DNA from: Streptomyces sp. NBC_01481
GTDB lineage: Bacteria > Actinomycetota > Actinomycetes > Streptomycetales > Streptomycetaceae
DNA length: 64,000 bases
Direction of reading: 5' to 3'
NCBI RefSeq assembly: GCF_026339995.1
Contig: NZ_JAPEPT010000001.1
Location: 1,128,501 to 1,192,500 of the forward strand
Below the pieces are notes generated by a model. The model had not been told where the DNA came from. It saw only the letters and a program-made list of their open reading frames with translations, and ran no database searches. Positions 54,976 through 63,344 of this stretch are shown piece by piece; position 1 is the stretch's first letter, and each line of letters begins with the position of its first letter. The translations under genes were made by a program, and so were the position numbers.

Positions 54976-55042
54976 TACGCGAACAGCCGCCGCACCGAAG
55001 TAGTACGCGAACAGCCGCCGCACCGAAGTAGTACGCGAACTT
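54961..55042 (+). repeat. 28-bp tandem repeat x3 across a stop codon
   Basis: Units start at 54961, 54989 and 55017 with a core of GCCGCACCGAAGTAGTACGC; the third is cut after GAAC. The first copy encodes the protein end (AAPK) and its TAG stop, so the other copies repeat that stop downstream. Confidence 0.9.
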
Positions 55043-55048
55043 GCGTGG

Positions 55049-55084
55049 CCCCAGGGGGTACGGGAAGTCCCGTACCCCCTGGGG
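55049..55084. terminator. Strong bidirectional terminator
   Basis: CCCCAGGGGGTACGGGA with its exact complement at 55068-55084: 17 bp of perfect pairing and a 2-nt formal loop. It lies between the convergent GT87-PAP2 and P450 genes. Confidence 0.9.
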
Positions 55085-55215
55085 TGGATCGTCGCGTCCT
55101 GCCAGGATCCGCCAGCGGCGCCGGTTCCGCCACTCGGAGACCCAGGTCGTGTGTTCCGGCGGGAGGCAGGGGCGGGGCGTGGGATCGGAGCCCCTGCCTC
55201 CCACGGCTCGGCTCG

Positions 55216-56508
55216 TCAGCCGTGGCTGACCTGGAGCTCCTTGATGCCGTTGAGCCAGGCCGAGCGCAGTCGGCGGGGGGCGCCCGCCAGGCGGAGGTCG
55301 GGCAGAACGTCCGCTATCGCGTTGAAGATCAGGTTGATCTCCATGACGGCGAGGGACTTGCCGAGGCAGAAGTGCGGGCCTCCGCCGCCGAAGCCGAGGT
55401 GCGGGTTCGGGTCGCGGGTGATGTCGAACTGCTCGGGCGCGTCGAAGACTTCGGGGTCGTTGTTGGCCGACGAGTAGAAGAGTCCGACCCGGTCGCCCTT
55501 CTTGATCTGCTGCCCGCCCAGTTCGAGATCCTGTGTGGCGGTGCGCTGGAAGGAGACGACGGGCGTCGCCCAGCGCACGATCTCCTCGGCGGCGGTCTCC
55601 GGGCGTTCGCGCTTGTAGAGTTCCCACTGACCGGGATGGGTGAGGAAGGCGTGCATGCCGTGGCTGATGGCATTGCGCGTCGTCTCGTTGCCCGCCACGG
55701 CCAGAAGGATCACGAAGAAGCCGAACTCGTCGTTGGAGAGGTTGCCTTCGTCCTCCGCGGCGACCAGCTGGCTGACGATGTCCTTGGCCGGACACTCCTT
55801 GCGGGCCGCGGCGAGGTTCATCGAGTACGAGACGATCTCCATCGCCGCCTCGGCGCCGATCTCCTCGGTGATCGCGTACTCGGGATCGTCGTAGGCCGCC
55901 ATCTTGTTGGACCAGTCGAAGATCTTGGTGCGGTCCTCCTGCGGTACGCCAATGAGCTCGGCGATCGCCTGGAGGGGGAGTTCGACGGCGATGTTGGTGA
56001 CGAAGTCGAAGCTGCCACCGTCCTTCGCACCCGCCAGCGCGGTCTCGACAATGGCGCGGGCGCGACTGCGCAGGGCCTGCTCCAGGGAGCGGACCGCCCG
56101 CGGGGTGAAGCCGCGCTGGACGATCTGGCGTACGCGGGTGTGCTCCGGCGGGTCCATGTTGAGCATGATCAGCTTCTGGACCTCGATCTGGTCGCGGCTG
56201 ATGGACTCGTTGAAGCGGATGACGGCCGTGTTGGTGTTGGAGGAGAACAGTTCGGGATGTGTGGAGACGTGCTTGACGTCGGCGTGCCGGGTAACGACCC
56301 AGTAGCCCTCGTCCTGGAAGCCGGAGATGCCGGCCGGCTGCGCGCACCACCAGACCGGGGCGGTCTGCCGCAACTCGGCGAACTCCGGGTAGGGGACGCG
56401 GGCGTGGAGCAGATCGGGATCGGTGAAGTCGAACCCTTCGGGCAGATGGGGGCAGTCCTTCGGCAGCTTCAAGGTCAACTCCAGTTCTGGCGGCGGTGTC
56501 AGTGACAC
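55216..56508 (-). CDS. cyp125: Cytochrome P450, CYP125-type (sterol C27 monooxygenase-like)
   Basis: 430 aa from GTG 56508 (VSLTPPPELE); a TTG at 56571 would add 21 residues. P450 motifs: oxygen-binding AGNETTRNAI, ExxR EEIVRW, heme loop FGGGGPHFCLGKSL with the Cys thiolate. The tail RLRSAWLNGIKELQV closely matches mycobacterial CYP125, which oxidises C27 of cholesterol to start side-chain degradation. The gene is divergent from the FadA5-type thiolase, with KstR-like sites between, exactly as in mycobacteria. No ferredoxin gene is adjacent. Confidence 0.92.
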   Translation of the reverse strand: MSLTPPPELELTLKLPKDCPHLPEGFDFTDPDLLHARVPYPEFAELRQTAPVWWCAQPAGISGFQDEGYWVVTRHADVKHVSTHPELFSSNTNTAVIRFNESISRDQIEVQKLIMLNMDPPEHTRVRQIVQRGFTPRAVRSLEQALRSRARAIVETALAGAKDGGSFDFVTNIAVELPLQAIAELIGVPQEDRTKIFDWSNKMAAYDDPEYAITEEIGAEAAMEIVSYSMNLAAARKECPAKDIVSQLVAAEDEGNLSNDEFGFFVILLAVAGNETTRNAISHGMHAFLTHPGQWELYKRERPETAAEEIVRWATPVVSFQRTATQDLELGGQQIKKGDRVGLFYSSANNDPEVFDAPEQFDITRDPNPHLGFGGGGPHFCLGKSLAVMEINLIFNAIADVLPDLRLAGAPRRLRSAWLNGIKELQVSHG

Positions 56509-56547
56509 GGATCTGTCTGACGACCCATCAGAAGTTGACCGAAAGGT

Positions 56548-56561
56548 AGTAACGAGTTCTA
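56548..56561. promoter_or_regulatory. KstR-like operator 1
   Basis: AGTAACGAGTTCTA matches TNNAACNNGTTNNA at all but the first fixed base. It lies upstream of the P450 GTG start. Confidence 0.55.
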
Positions 56562-56667
56562 CAAGTGGCAAGGGCCATGGCGGGTTCTGTTGCCTGCGGC
56601 GCTCGCAGCGGAGGCGTGCAAGAGTCTTGCGTACCGGGGGTAACTCTCATCAGACTGCACTGAGAAC

Positions 56668-56681
56668 TAGAACGCGTACTA
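56668..56681. promoter_or_regulatory. KstR-like operator 2
   Basis: TAGAACGCGTACTA matches TNNAACNNGTTNNA except for one base (GTA for GTT). It lies within a longer dyad of GAACTAG arms at 56664-56670 and 56679-56685, 57 nt before the thiolase start. Confidence 0.6.
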
Positions 56682-56722
56682 GTTCCAGCTGCGAGGCGCC
56701 GGGACGCCCAGCGGCTGGGTGA

Positions 56723-57907
<1,185 letters not shown>

Positions 57908-57915
57908 ATCACGTG

Positions 57916-57947
57916 CTGGGGGCCCGTGCTGGGGGGTGGGCCCCCAG
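57916..57947. terminator. Terminator after the thiolase gene
   Basis: CTGGGGGCCC / GGGCCCCCAG, a perfect 10-bp stem with a 12-nt loop, 8 nt after the thiolase stop and before the convergent transglycosylase. Confidence 0.8.
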
Positions 57948-57975
57948 ACCCCCGTATGCGACCTTCGGCCGCATG

Positions 57976-57994
57976 TCCTCAAACGCCGGACGGG
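57976..57994 (-). repeat. Interspersed repeat, copy 2
   Basis: Reads CCCGTCCGGCGTTTGAGGA on the minus strand, identical to copy 1, again in a gap between convergent genes. Confidence 0.75.
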
Positions 57995-58003
57995 CTAATG
58001 GGA

Positions 58004-58426
58004 TCAGTACCAGCCCTGGGACTGCCACGCGGACCACGCGCCGCACGGGCTGCCGTAGCGGTCGTTCATGTAGTCCAGGCCCCACTCGATCTGCGTCTTG
58101 GGGTTGGTCTTCCAGTCCGCGCCTGCGGAGGCCATCTTGCTGCCGGGCAGCGCCTGGACCAGGCCGTACGCACCGGAGGACGGGTTGGAGGCGTTGGAGT
58201 CCCAGCCGCTCTCGTGCGACACGATGTTGCTGAAGCACTCGAACTGCGCGTCGTCCTTGATCATCTGCTGGGCGATCGCCTTCGCCGAGCCCGTCTGCGA
58301 GGGAGCGGCGGCGGCCGAGGCCGGGTTGGCGCCCAGCACCATGGCGGCGGAGCTCAGTACGAGAGCGGAGCCGACCAGAGCGGTCTTCGGACGGTTGGCG
58401 ATGCGGCGGATGATCGAGCGGGACAC
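58004..58426 (-). CDS. Secreted lytic-transglycosylase-like protein
   Basis: 140 aa from GTG 58426. Signal peptide (KTALVGSALVLSSAAMVLGA, cut after ASA). Mature domain: SLT fold with SHESGWDSNASNPSSGAYGL (Glu of HESGW is the likely catalytic acid), QALPGSKMASAGADW, and WGLDYMNDRYGSPCGAW. Family members cleave peptidoglycan for growth or spore germination. Its leader carries a hairpin. It lies alone, convergent with the thiolase. Confidence 0.9.
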   Translation of the reverse strand: MSRSIIRRIANRPKTALVGSALVLSSAAMVLGANPASAAAAPSQTGSAKAIAQQMIKDDAQFECFSNIVSHESGWDSNASNPSSGAYGLVQALPGSKMASAGADWKTNPKTQIEWGLDYMNDRYGSPCGAWSAWQSQGWY

Positions 58427-58751
58427 AGAGAGGCCTAACGTCGGGAACAGGGCGGTCGCACGGGCATGCCGGACTCTCGTACGTACGAGGGATTCCGGCC
58501 GCCCGAGTGGCGCTGCGGCTCTGCGGCTCTCTGGCGAGCCCGTTGGCGCCTTGCGACCTGAACAGTTCTAGCGAGCGGATCAGACCCTCGCAACGACCGC
58601 TGTTACTAGTGGAGGTCGCACCCGGGGTGACCTGCCCGGGGGGCTTGACGGGCCGTGTTCGCACAGGTCGCCGCCGCAATGAGGCGGTTTGTCCGGGGTG
58701 CCGGAAGGCTCCTATGCCGCCTAGTACGGGACCCGGGTCGTGTGGGGCGGC
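58427..58751 (-). other. Transglycosylase leader region with stem-loop
   Basis: 325 nt with no gene. At 58468-58499 a hairpin, GCCGGA ... TCCGGC, encloses the palindrome CTCGTACGTACGAG (58476-58489), about 45-75 nt before the GTG. It may be a leader regulatory structure. I could not match it to the c-di-AMP riboswitch consensus. Confidence 0.45.
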
Positions 58752-59573
58752 TCACGCCGGAGGGACCCTTCCGGGGGCCTCGAATGTGACCCGCGCCTCG
58801 AAGTTGGCGCGTCGCGTGGCGCGGCGCAGCGCCTTGAGGACGGTGGAGCCGATGGTGAGGGCCAGGACGACGGTGAGCGCGGCGCGGCCCAGGTCCCAGC
58901 CGAAGGAGGTCGCGGCGCAGTAGGCGAGGAAGCGGACCAGGTTCTCGTGGACCGGATCGCCGGGATGGAAGGAGATCCCGGAGGACAGGCCGCCGATGTA
59001 CGTCCAGCCCTGCAGGTTCATGACCGTGCCGTACGCGAACGCCGCGACCGCTCCGTAGACCCCGAGCATCGCCAGCTCGGCCCGCCCTCGCAGCCGGTGC
59101 GGGCCCGGCAGGAGCCCGGCGCCCATCGTGAACCAGCCCATAGCCAGCATCTGGAACGGCATCCAGGGGCCCACACCGCCCGTGAGCAGGGCGGAGGCGA
59201 ACATCGTGACCGAACCCAGGACGAAGCCGAAACCCGGACCGAGGACCCGGCCGCTCAGCACCATCAGGAAGAACATGGGCTCCAGGCCCGCCGTGCCCGC
59301 GCCGAGGGGCCGCAGCGCCGCGCCGACCGCCGCCAGCACGCCGAGCATCGCCACCGCCTTGGCGTCCATACCGGTGTCGGCGATCGTCGCCACGACGACG
59401 GCGACGAGCAGCGGCAGCAGCGCGGCGAAGAGCCAGGGGGCGTCGGCGGAGTGGGCCAGCCCGGAATCGGCGTCGGCGAGCAGCGGCCAGCCGAAGGCGA
59501 TCACACCGATACCGCTGATCAGGACGAGGGCGGCGATGGAACGCGGGCCGAGCCTGATCGCGCGGGCGCTCAC
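58752..59573 (-). CDS. ECF transporter S component (substrate-binding membrane subunit)
   Basis: 273 aa from GTG 59573, which overlaps the ATPase stop by 4 bp (GTGA). About six to seven TM helices (SIAALVLISGIGVIAFGWPLL; LFAALLPLLVAVVVATIA; AELAMLGVYGAVAAFAYGTV). It is the last gene of the operon and gives the transporter its substrate. The substrate cannot be read from sequence; the toroid-type protein at the head of the operon suggests a cobalamin-like or other large vitamin. Confidence 0.88.
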   Translation of the reverse strand: MSARAIRLGPRSIAALVLISGIGVIAFGWPLLADADSGLAHSADAPWLFAALLPLLVAVVVATIADTGMDAKAVAMLGVLAAVGAALRPLGAGTAGLEPMFFLMVLSGRVLGPGFGFVLGSVTMFASALLTGGVGPWMPFQMLAMGWFTMGAGLLPGPHRLRGRAELAMLGVYGAVAAFAYGTVMNLQGWTYIGGLSSGISFHPGDPVHENLVRFLAYCAATSFGWDLGRAALTVVLALTIGSTVLKALRRATRRANFEARVTFEAPGRVPPA

Positions 59574-61249
59574 AGGGCGTCCTCGACCTGGGCGACGGTC
59601 AGCCACGGCTGAGGAGCCAGGATCTTGGCGACCTGCGGAGCGAAGGCGGGGGACGACACCACGACCTCGGCGGTCGGGCCGTCGGCGACGACCTCGCCGT
59701 CGGCCAGGATCACCACGCGGTGCGCGAGCTCGGCGGCCAGTTCCACGTCGTGGGTGGCCAGAACGATGGCATGGCCCTCGGCGGCGAGGCCCTTCAGCAC
59801 GGCGACCAGACGTGCCTTCGCGGCGTAGTCCAGGCCACGGGTCGGCTCGTCGAGCAGCAGCAGCGGTGGCCTGCCGGTCAGCACGACCGCGAGCGCGAGC
59901 GCGAGGCGCTGCCCCTCGGACAGATCGCGGGGGTGAGTGGCGTCCGCCAGGCCGGGAAGCAGCTCGCCGACCAGGTCACGGCAGGTGCCGGGCGCTGCGC
60001 CCGCGTCGGTGTCGGCGGCCGCGCACTCGGCCCCCACAGTGTCCGCGTACAGCAGATCGCGCGGCTCCTGCGGTACGAGACCGACCCGGCGGACCATCTC
60101 GCGCGGGTGGGTGCGGTGGGGCGTCCGTCCGCCGACCAGGACGGTGCCGGAGGTGGGCTCGATCATGCCGACGAGGGCGGCGAGGAGGGTGGACTTCCCG
60201 GCGCCGTTGCGTCCCATGAGGGCGATGGCCTCACCGGGCGCGACCGTGAGGCTGACGTCACGGAGAGCTTCGACGCGGTCACGGCGGACGGTGAGTGCGG
60301 TGGCCCGGGCGAGCGGGCCGTTGTGGGTGCCCTCAGCCGCCGGCCGGGAAATCCAGCCCCTCCGGCGTTTGAGGAGCGAGGAGGTTGGGGGTCCCCCCGG
60401 ACGGAGTCTGGGGGAGGGCGGGGTGGGGGAAAGCCCCGCCAGGCGCTCCCGCAGCGCACCCGCCCTGCGCCTCGCGTCCCGTACCGACAGCGGCAGCGGA
60501 TCCCAGCCCGCCAGGCGGCCCAGGCCCACGACCGGCGGGTGGACGGGGGAGATGGCCATGATGTCCGCAGGGGCGCCCATGACCGGAGCCGCTCCCGGCG
60601 CGGGCAGCAGGATGACCTGGTCCGCGTACTGCACCACCCGCTCAAGCCGGTGCTCGGCCATCAGCACCGTCGTGCCGAGGTCGTGCACCAGCCGCTGCAG
60701 CACCGCCAGCACCTCCTCCGCCGCCGCCGGGTCCAGCGCCGACGTCGGCTCGTCGAGGACCAGCACCCCGGGGTGCGGGGTCAGCACCGAGCCGATCGCA
60801 ACCCGCTGCTGCTGGCCGCCGGACAGCGTCGCGATCGGCCGGTCGCGGAGCTCGGCCAGTCCGAGGAGGTCCAGCGTCTCCTCGACGCGGCGGCGCATCA
60901 CGTCCGGGGCGAGGCCGAGCGACTCCATTCCGTACGCCAGCTCGTCCTCGACCGTGTCGGTGACGAAGTGGGCGAGCGGGTCCTGGCCCACCGTGCCGAC
61001 GAGGTCGGCGAGTTCGCGGGGCCTGTGGGTGCGGGTGTCGCGGCCGCCGACGGTGACACGCCCACGGAGGGTGCCCCCGGTGAAGTGCGGGACAAGCCCG
61101 GACACGGTGCCGAGCAGGGTCGACTTGCCGACGCCGGACGGGCCGACGAGCAGCACCAACTCGCCCTCGGGAACGGTCAGATCGACGCCGCGGATCGCGG
61201 GCGCGTCCGCGTCGCCGTAGGTCACCGACACGTCTTCGAAGCGGATCAC
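59570..61249 (-). CDS. ECF transporter ATPase, two fused nucleotide-binding domains (A-A')
   Basis: 559 aa from GTG 61249, overlapping the T-component stop (GTGA); GGAGAA upstream. NBD1: Walker A GPSGVGKST, signature LSGGQQQRVAIG, Walker B VLVLDEPTSALD. NBD2: Walker A GRNGAGKST, signature DLSEGQRLALALA, Walker B LLLLDEPTRGLD. The linker (about residues 285-310, SPRLRPGGPPTSSLLKRRRG) is encoded by an interspersed repeat normally found between genes. The fused A-A' is typical of actinobacterial ECF systems. Confidence 0.95.
   Translation of the reverse strand: MIRFEDVSVTYGDADAPAIRGVDLTVPEGELVLLVGPSGVGKSTLLGTVSGLVPHFTGGTLRGRVTVGGRDTRTHRPRELADLVGTVGQDPLAHFVTDTVEDELAYGMESLGLAPDVMRRRVEETLDLLGLAELRDRPIATLSGGQQQRVAIGSVLTPHPGVLVLDEPTSALDPAAAEEVLAVLQRLVHDLGTTVLMAEHRLERVVQYADQVILLPAPGAAPVMGAPADIMAISPVHPPVVGLGRLAGWDPLPLSVRDARRRAGALRERLAGLSPTPPSPRLRPGGPPTSSLLKRRRGWISRPAAEGTHNGPLARATALTVRRDRVEALRDVSLTVAPGEAIALMGRNGAGKSTLLAALVGMIEPTSGTVLVGGRTPHRTHPREMVRRVGLVPQEPRDLLYADTVGAECAAADTDAGAAPGTCRDLVGELLPGLADATHPRDLSEGQRLALALAVVLTGRPPLLLLDEPTRGLDYAAKARLVAVLKGLAAEGHAIVLATHDVELAAELAHRVVILADGEVVADGPTAEVVVSSPAFAPQVAKILAPQPWLTVAQVEDAL
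60357..60375 (+). repeat. Interspersed repeat, copy 3, within the ATPase linker
   Basis: CCCCTCCGGCGTTTGAGGA, one base different from copies 1 and 2, lying in coding sequence between the two NBDs. It is followed by the GGGGGTCC/GGAC...CCCC-rich region usual for these elements. Confidence 0.7.
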
Positions 61250-62583
61250 GGTTTCTCCTGCGAAGGCTGCGCGGGGGCGGGGGCGACGAAGGCAGGCAGC
61301 AGCCCGATGAGGATGCTCGCCGCGGGCCAGAGGGGAAGCGTGGGCGCGGTCAGCGGTACGACGCCGGGGTGCAGGGCCTCGGGGGCGTACACGCTCGCCC
61401 GGATCATCAGGGCCGCGACCGCCGCGCCGGAGCCCGCGACCAGCCAGGCCCGTGGCCTCCAGCGGTCGGGGCGGTAGCGGGTGCGTACGGAGCGGCGGCC
61501 GCCGAGCCAGAGGCCGCCCGCCGCCGCCGCGAGCCCCGCGACCAGCAGAGGCACCCCGTAGGCGAGGCTGGTCGGGTCGAGCAGCCCGTACGAACCGACA
61601 CAGACGCCGAGGAGTCCGCCGAGGGTGAGGGCGGTGGTGGTGTGCCGTACGGCGGGCGGCACCTGGGCGGTACGCCCGTATCCGCGCGCGTCCATCGACG
61701 CGGCGACGGCGACGGAACGCTCCAGCGCGCCCTCCAGGACGGGCAGTCCGATCTGGACGAGCGCCTTGATGCCGCCGGTGGGGCGTCCGCGCAGTCGGCG
61801 GGCGGTACGCAGGCGCACGACGTCGGCGACCATGTTCGGCGCGAAGGTCATGGCGACGACGACGGCGACACCGGCCTCGTACAGCGCGCCCGGAAGGGAC
61901 TTGAGCAGACGCGCGGGGTTGGCGAGGGCGTTGGCCGCGCCGACGCAGATGAGGAGGGCGGCGAGCTTCGCGCCGTCGTACAGCGCGAAGACCAGCTGCT
62001 CGGCCGAGACCCGGCCGCCGATGCGGATGCCCTTCGCCCAGTCGGGGAGGGGGACTTCGGGAAGGGTGAGGAGGGTGTGCGTACCGGGGATGGGCGATCC
62101 GAGGACCACGGAGAACAGGACGCGGATGGCGATGACGACAAGGCCGAGCTTGACGAAGGCGCCGTAGGACCGGGCCCAGGGCGCGTCGGTACGGCGCGCG
62201 GCGACGACGTATCCGGCGACGGCGACGATGAGCCCGAGGAGCAGCGGATTGGTGGTCCGCGACGCGGCGACGGCCAGCCCGAGGGCCCAGAGCCACCAGG
62301 CACCGGCGTGCAGGGCGTTACTACGACTGGCCTCGGGCGCGAGCCTCGGCCGGCGGGGGTGGCGGGGCTTGGCGTCCGCGGCGCGGCTCCCGGGACGGCG
62401 GTGCGCAACGGTTCGCCCGCGAAGCCACCCACCGTGCAGGAACCACCAACGCCCCCTGGCCCACGTCCACCACGAACCCGGTACAAGCCCCGTCGGGCTC
62501 GACTCCTCGGCGTCGGCGGCATACAGGCGTCGGTGCAGTGACCCGGTGTTGGCCGCCAATCGCCTGTGGGGACGACCCTGCAC
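61246..62583 (-). CDS. ECF transporter T component (transmembrane coupling subunit)
   Basis: The conserved protein begins near 62352 (RLAPEASRSNALHAGAWWLWALG). It has several TM helices, an IKALVQIGLPVLEGALERSVAVA region, and the coupling segment MDARGYGR. I see no ATG/GTG/TTG start between 62352 and 62557; the nearest in-frame candidates are TTG 62559 and GTG 62583 (GGGGAGGG upstream), so the start is unresolved. This stretch includes one copy of a 56-bp repeat, which may have displaced the original start. It couples the ATPase to the S subunit. The stop overlaps the ATPase start. Confidence 0.8.
   Translation of the reverse strand: MQGRPHRRLAANTGSLHRRLYAADAEESSPTGLVPGSWWTWARGRWWFLHGGWLRGRTVAHRRPGSRAADAKPRHPRRPRLAPEASRSNALHAGAWWLWALGLAVAASRTTNPLLLGLIVAVAGYVVAARRTDAPWARSYGAFVKLGLVVIAIRVLFSVVLGSPIPGTHTLLTLPEVPLPDWAKGIRIGGRVSAEQLVFALYDGAKLAALLICVGAANALANPARLLKSLPGALYEAGVAVVVAMTFAPNMVADVVRLRTARRLRGRPTGGIKALVQIGLPVLEGALERSVAVAASMDARGYGRTAQVPPAVRHTTTALTLGGLLGVCVGSYGLLDPTSLAYGVPLLVAGLAAAAGGLWLGGRRSVRTRYRPDRWRPRAWLVAGSGAAVAALMIRASVYAPEALHPGVVPLTAPTLPLWPAASILIGLLPAFVAPAPAQPSQEKP
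62411..62466. repeat. 56-bp direct repeat, copy A
   Basis: Begins GTTCGCCCGCGAAGCC and ends CTGGCCCACGT; 55 of 56 bases equal copy B at 62626. It lies within the apparent N-terminal region of the T component. Confidence 0.85.
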
Positions 62584-62625
62584 GGGCCCTCCCCACGGGG
62601 ACGGCGTGGACGCGGCCCCGCCGGA

Positions 62626-62681
62626 GTTCGCCCGCGAGGCCACCCACCGTGCAGGAACCACCAACGCCCCCTGGCCCACGT
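62626..62681. repeat. 56-bp direct repeat, copy B
   Basis: Begins 215 bp after copy A starts, directly downstream of the SCO2322-like gene stop. Confidence 0.85.
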
Positions 62682-63344
62682 TCACCGTGGACCGGGGGAC
62701 CTGCGGCGACGGGACTGCCACACCGCTGCCGCCCCCAGCGCCGCCACCGCCGCGATGCCCGCGATGATGCCGACCGACGGGCCGCCACCGTCCCCGCCGC
62801 CCGCCGAAGGCTTCGGTGAGGCGGAAGGCGTGGGCTCGGATGCCGCGACCTGTTCGCCGCAGCCCGACTTCGGGTAGCCGGAGATCGCGCACAGCAGCGC
62901 CTCGCTGTTGTAGCGCAGCGGCTTCGCCACCGACGCCAGTGCCTCCGCGCTTGTCGCGTCCTTCGGCACCTGCGCGCACGCCACCCGCAGCGCGGGCGGC
63001 GTCTCGCCCGACGGGGCGTCCGCCGGAGTGCCGGAGTCGATGACCAGGGCGATCCGCTTGGCGTCCGCCTTCGCGGGCGTACCTGCGCAGATCGCCTTGA
63101 AGTCGGGCGCCCTGCGTGGCTTGGCCGAGTCAGCGCTGTCCTGGCTCACCGAGAAGCGGAAGCCGTTCACCGCCCCGTCCTCGGGCCGAGCCGTCGCCGG
63201 GCCCTCGGTGGCGTACGTCCAGGTGTCGCCACTGCTCTGCCAGAACGACCAGTAGCGGTACCCGGCCGCCTGCGCCGGCCCCGCGCCCAGCACCGTCAGC
63301 GCGGCGCCGAGCGCGAGGACCAGGGCGAGAAGTCGCGTACGCAT
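62682..63344 (-). CDS. SCO2322-family exported protein
   Basis: 220 aa from ATG 63344, sharing one base with the upstream stop (TGATG). Signal peptide (LLALVLALGAALTVLGAGPAQA), the typical GYRYWSFWQSSGDTWTYATEGP block, then a Ser/Pro/Gly-rich stretch, and a C-terminal TM helix with Arg-rich tail (VGIIAGIAAVAALGAAAVWQ, SRRRRS). The family name comes from S. coelicolor SCO2322; the function is unknown, but it is constantly linked with this ECF operon, so it likely helps substrate capture at the outer face. Confidence 0.88.
   Translation of the reverse strand: MRTRLLALVLALGAALTVLGAGPAQAAGYRYWSFWQSSGDTWTYATEGPATARPEDGAVNGFRFSVSQDSADSAKPRRAPDFKAICAGTPAKADAKRIALVIDSGTPADAPSGETPPALRVACAQVPKDATSAEALASVAKPLRYNSEALLCAISGYPKSGCGEQVAASEPTPSASPKPSAGGGDGGGPSVGIIAGIAAVAALGAAAVWQSRRRRSPGPR

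Noticed and set aside
54961..55042. CRISPR-like array
   Set aside because: Repeats are head-to-tail with no spacers and no cas genes nearby.
58427..58751. c-di-AMP (ydaO) riboswitch before the transglycosylase
   Set aside because: Expected by gene type, but I cannot find the conserved GGGGTGAATCC-like blocks on the transcribed strand.
62352..62682. Cobalamin riboswitch between the SCO2322-like and T genes
   Set aside because: No B12-box-like sequence was recognisable; the region is filled by the 56-bp repeats.
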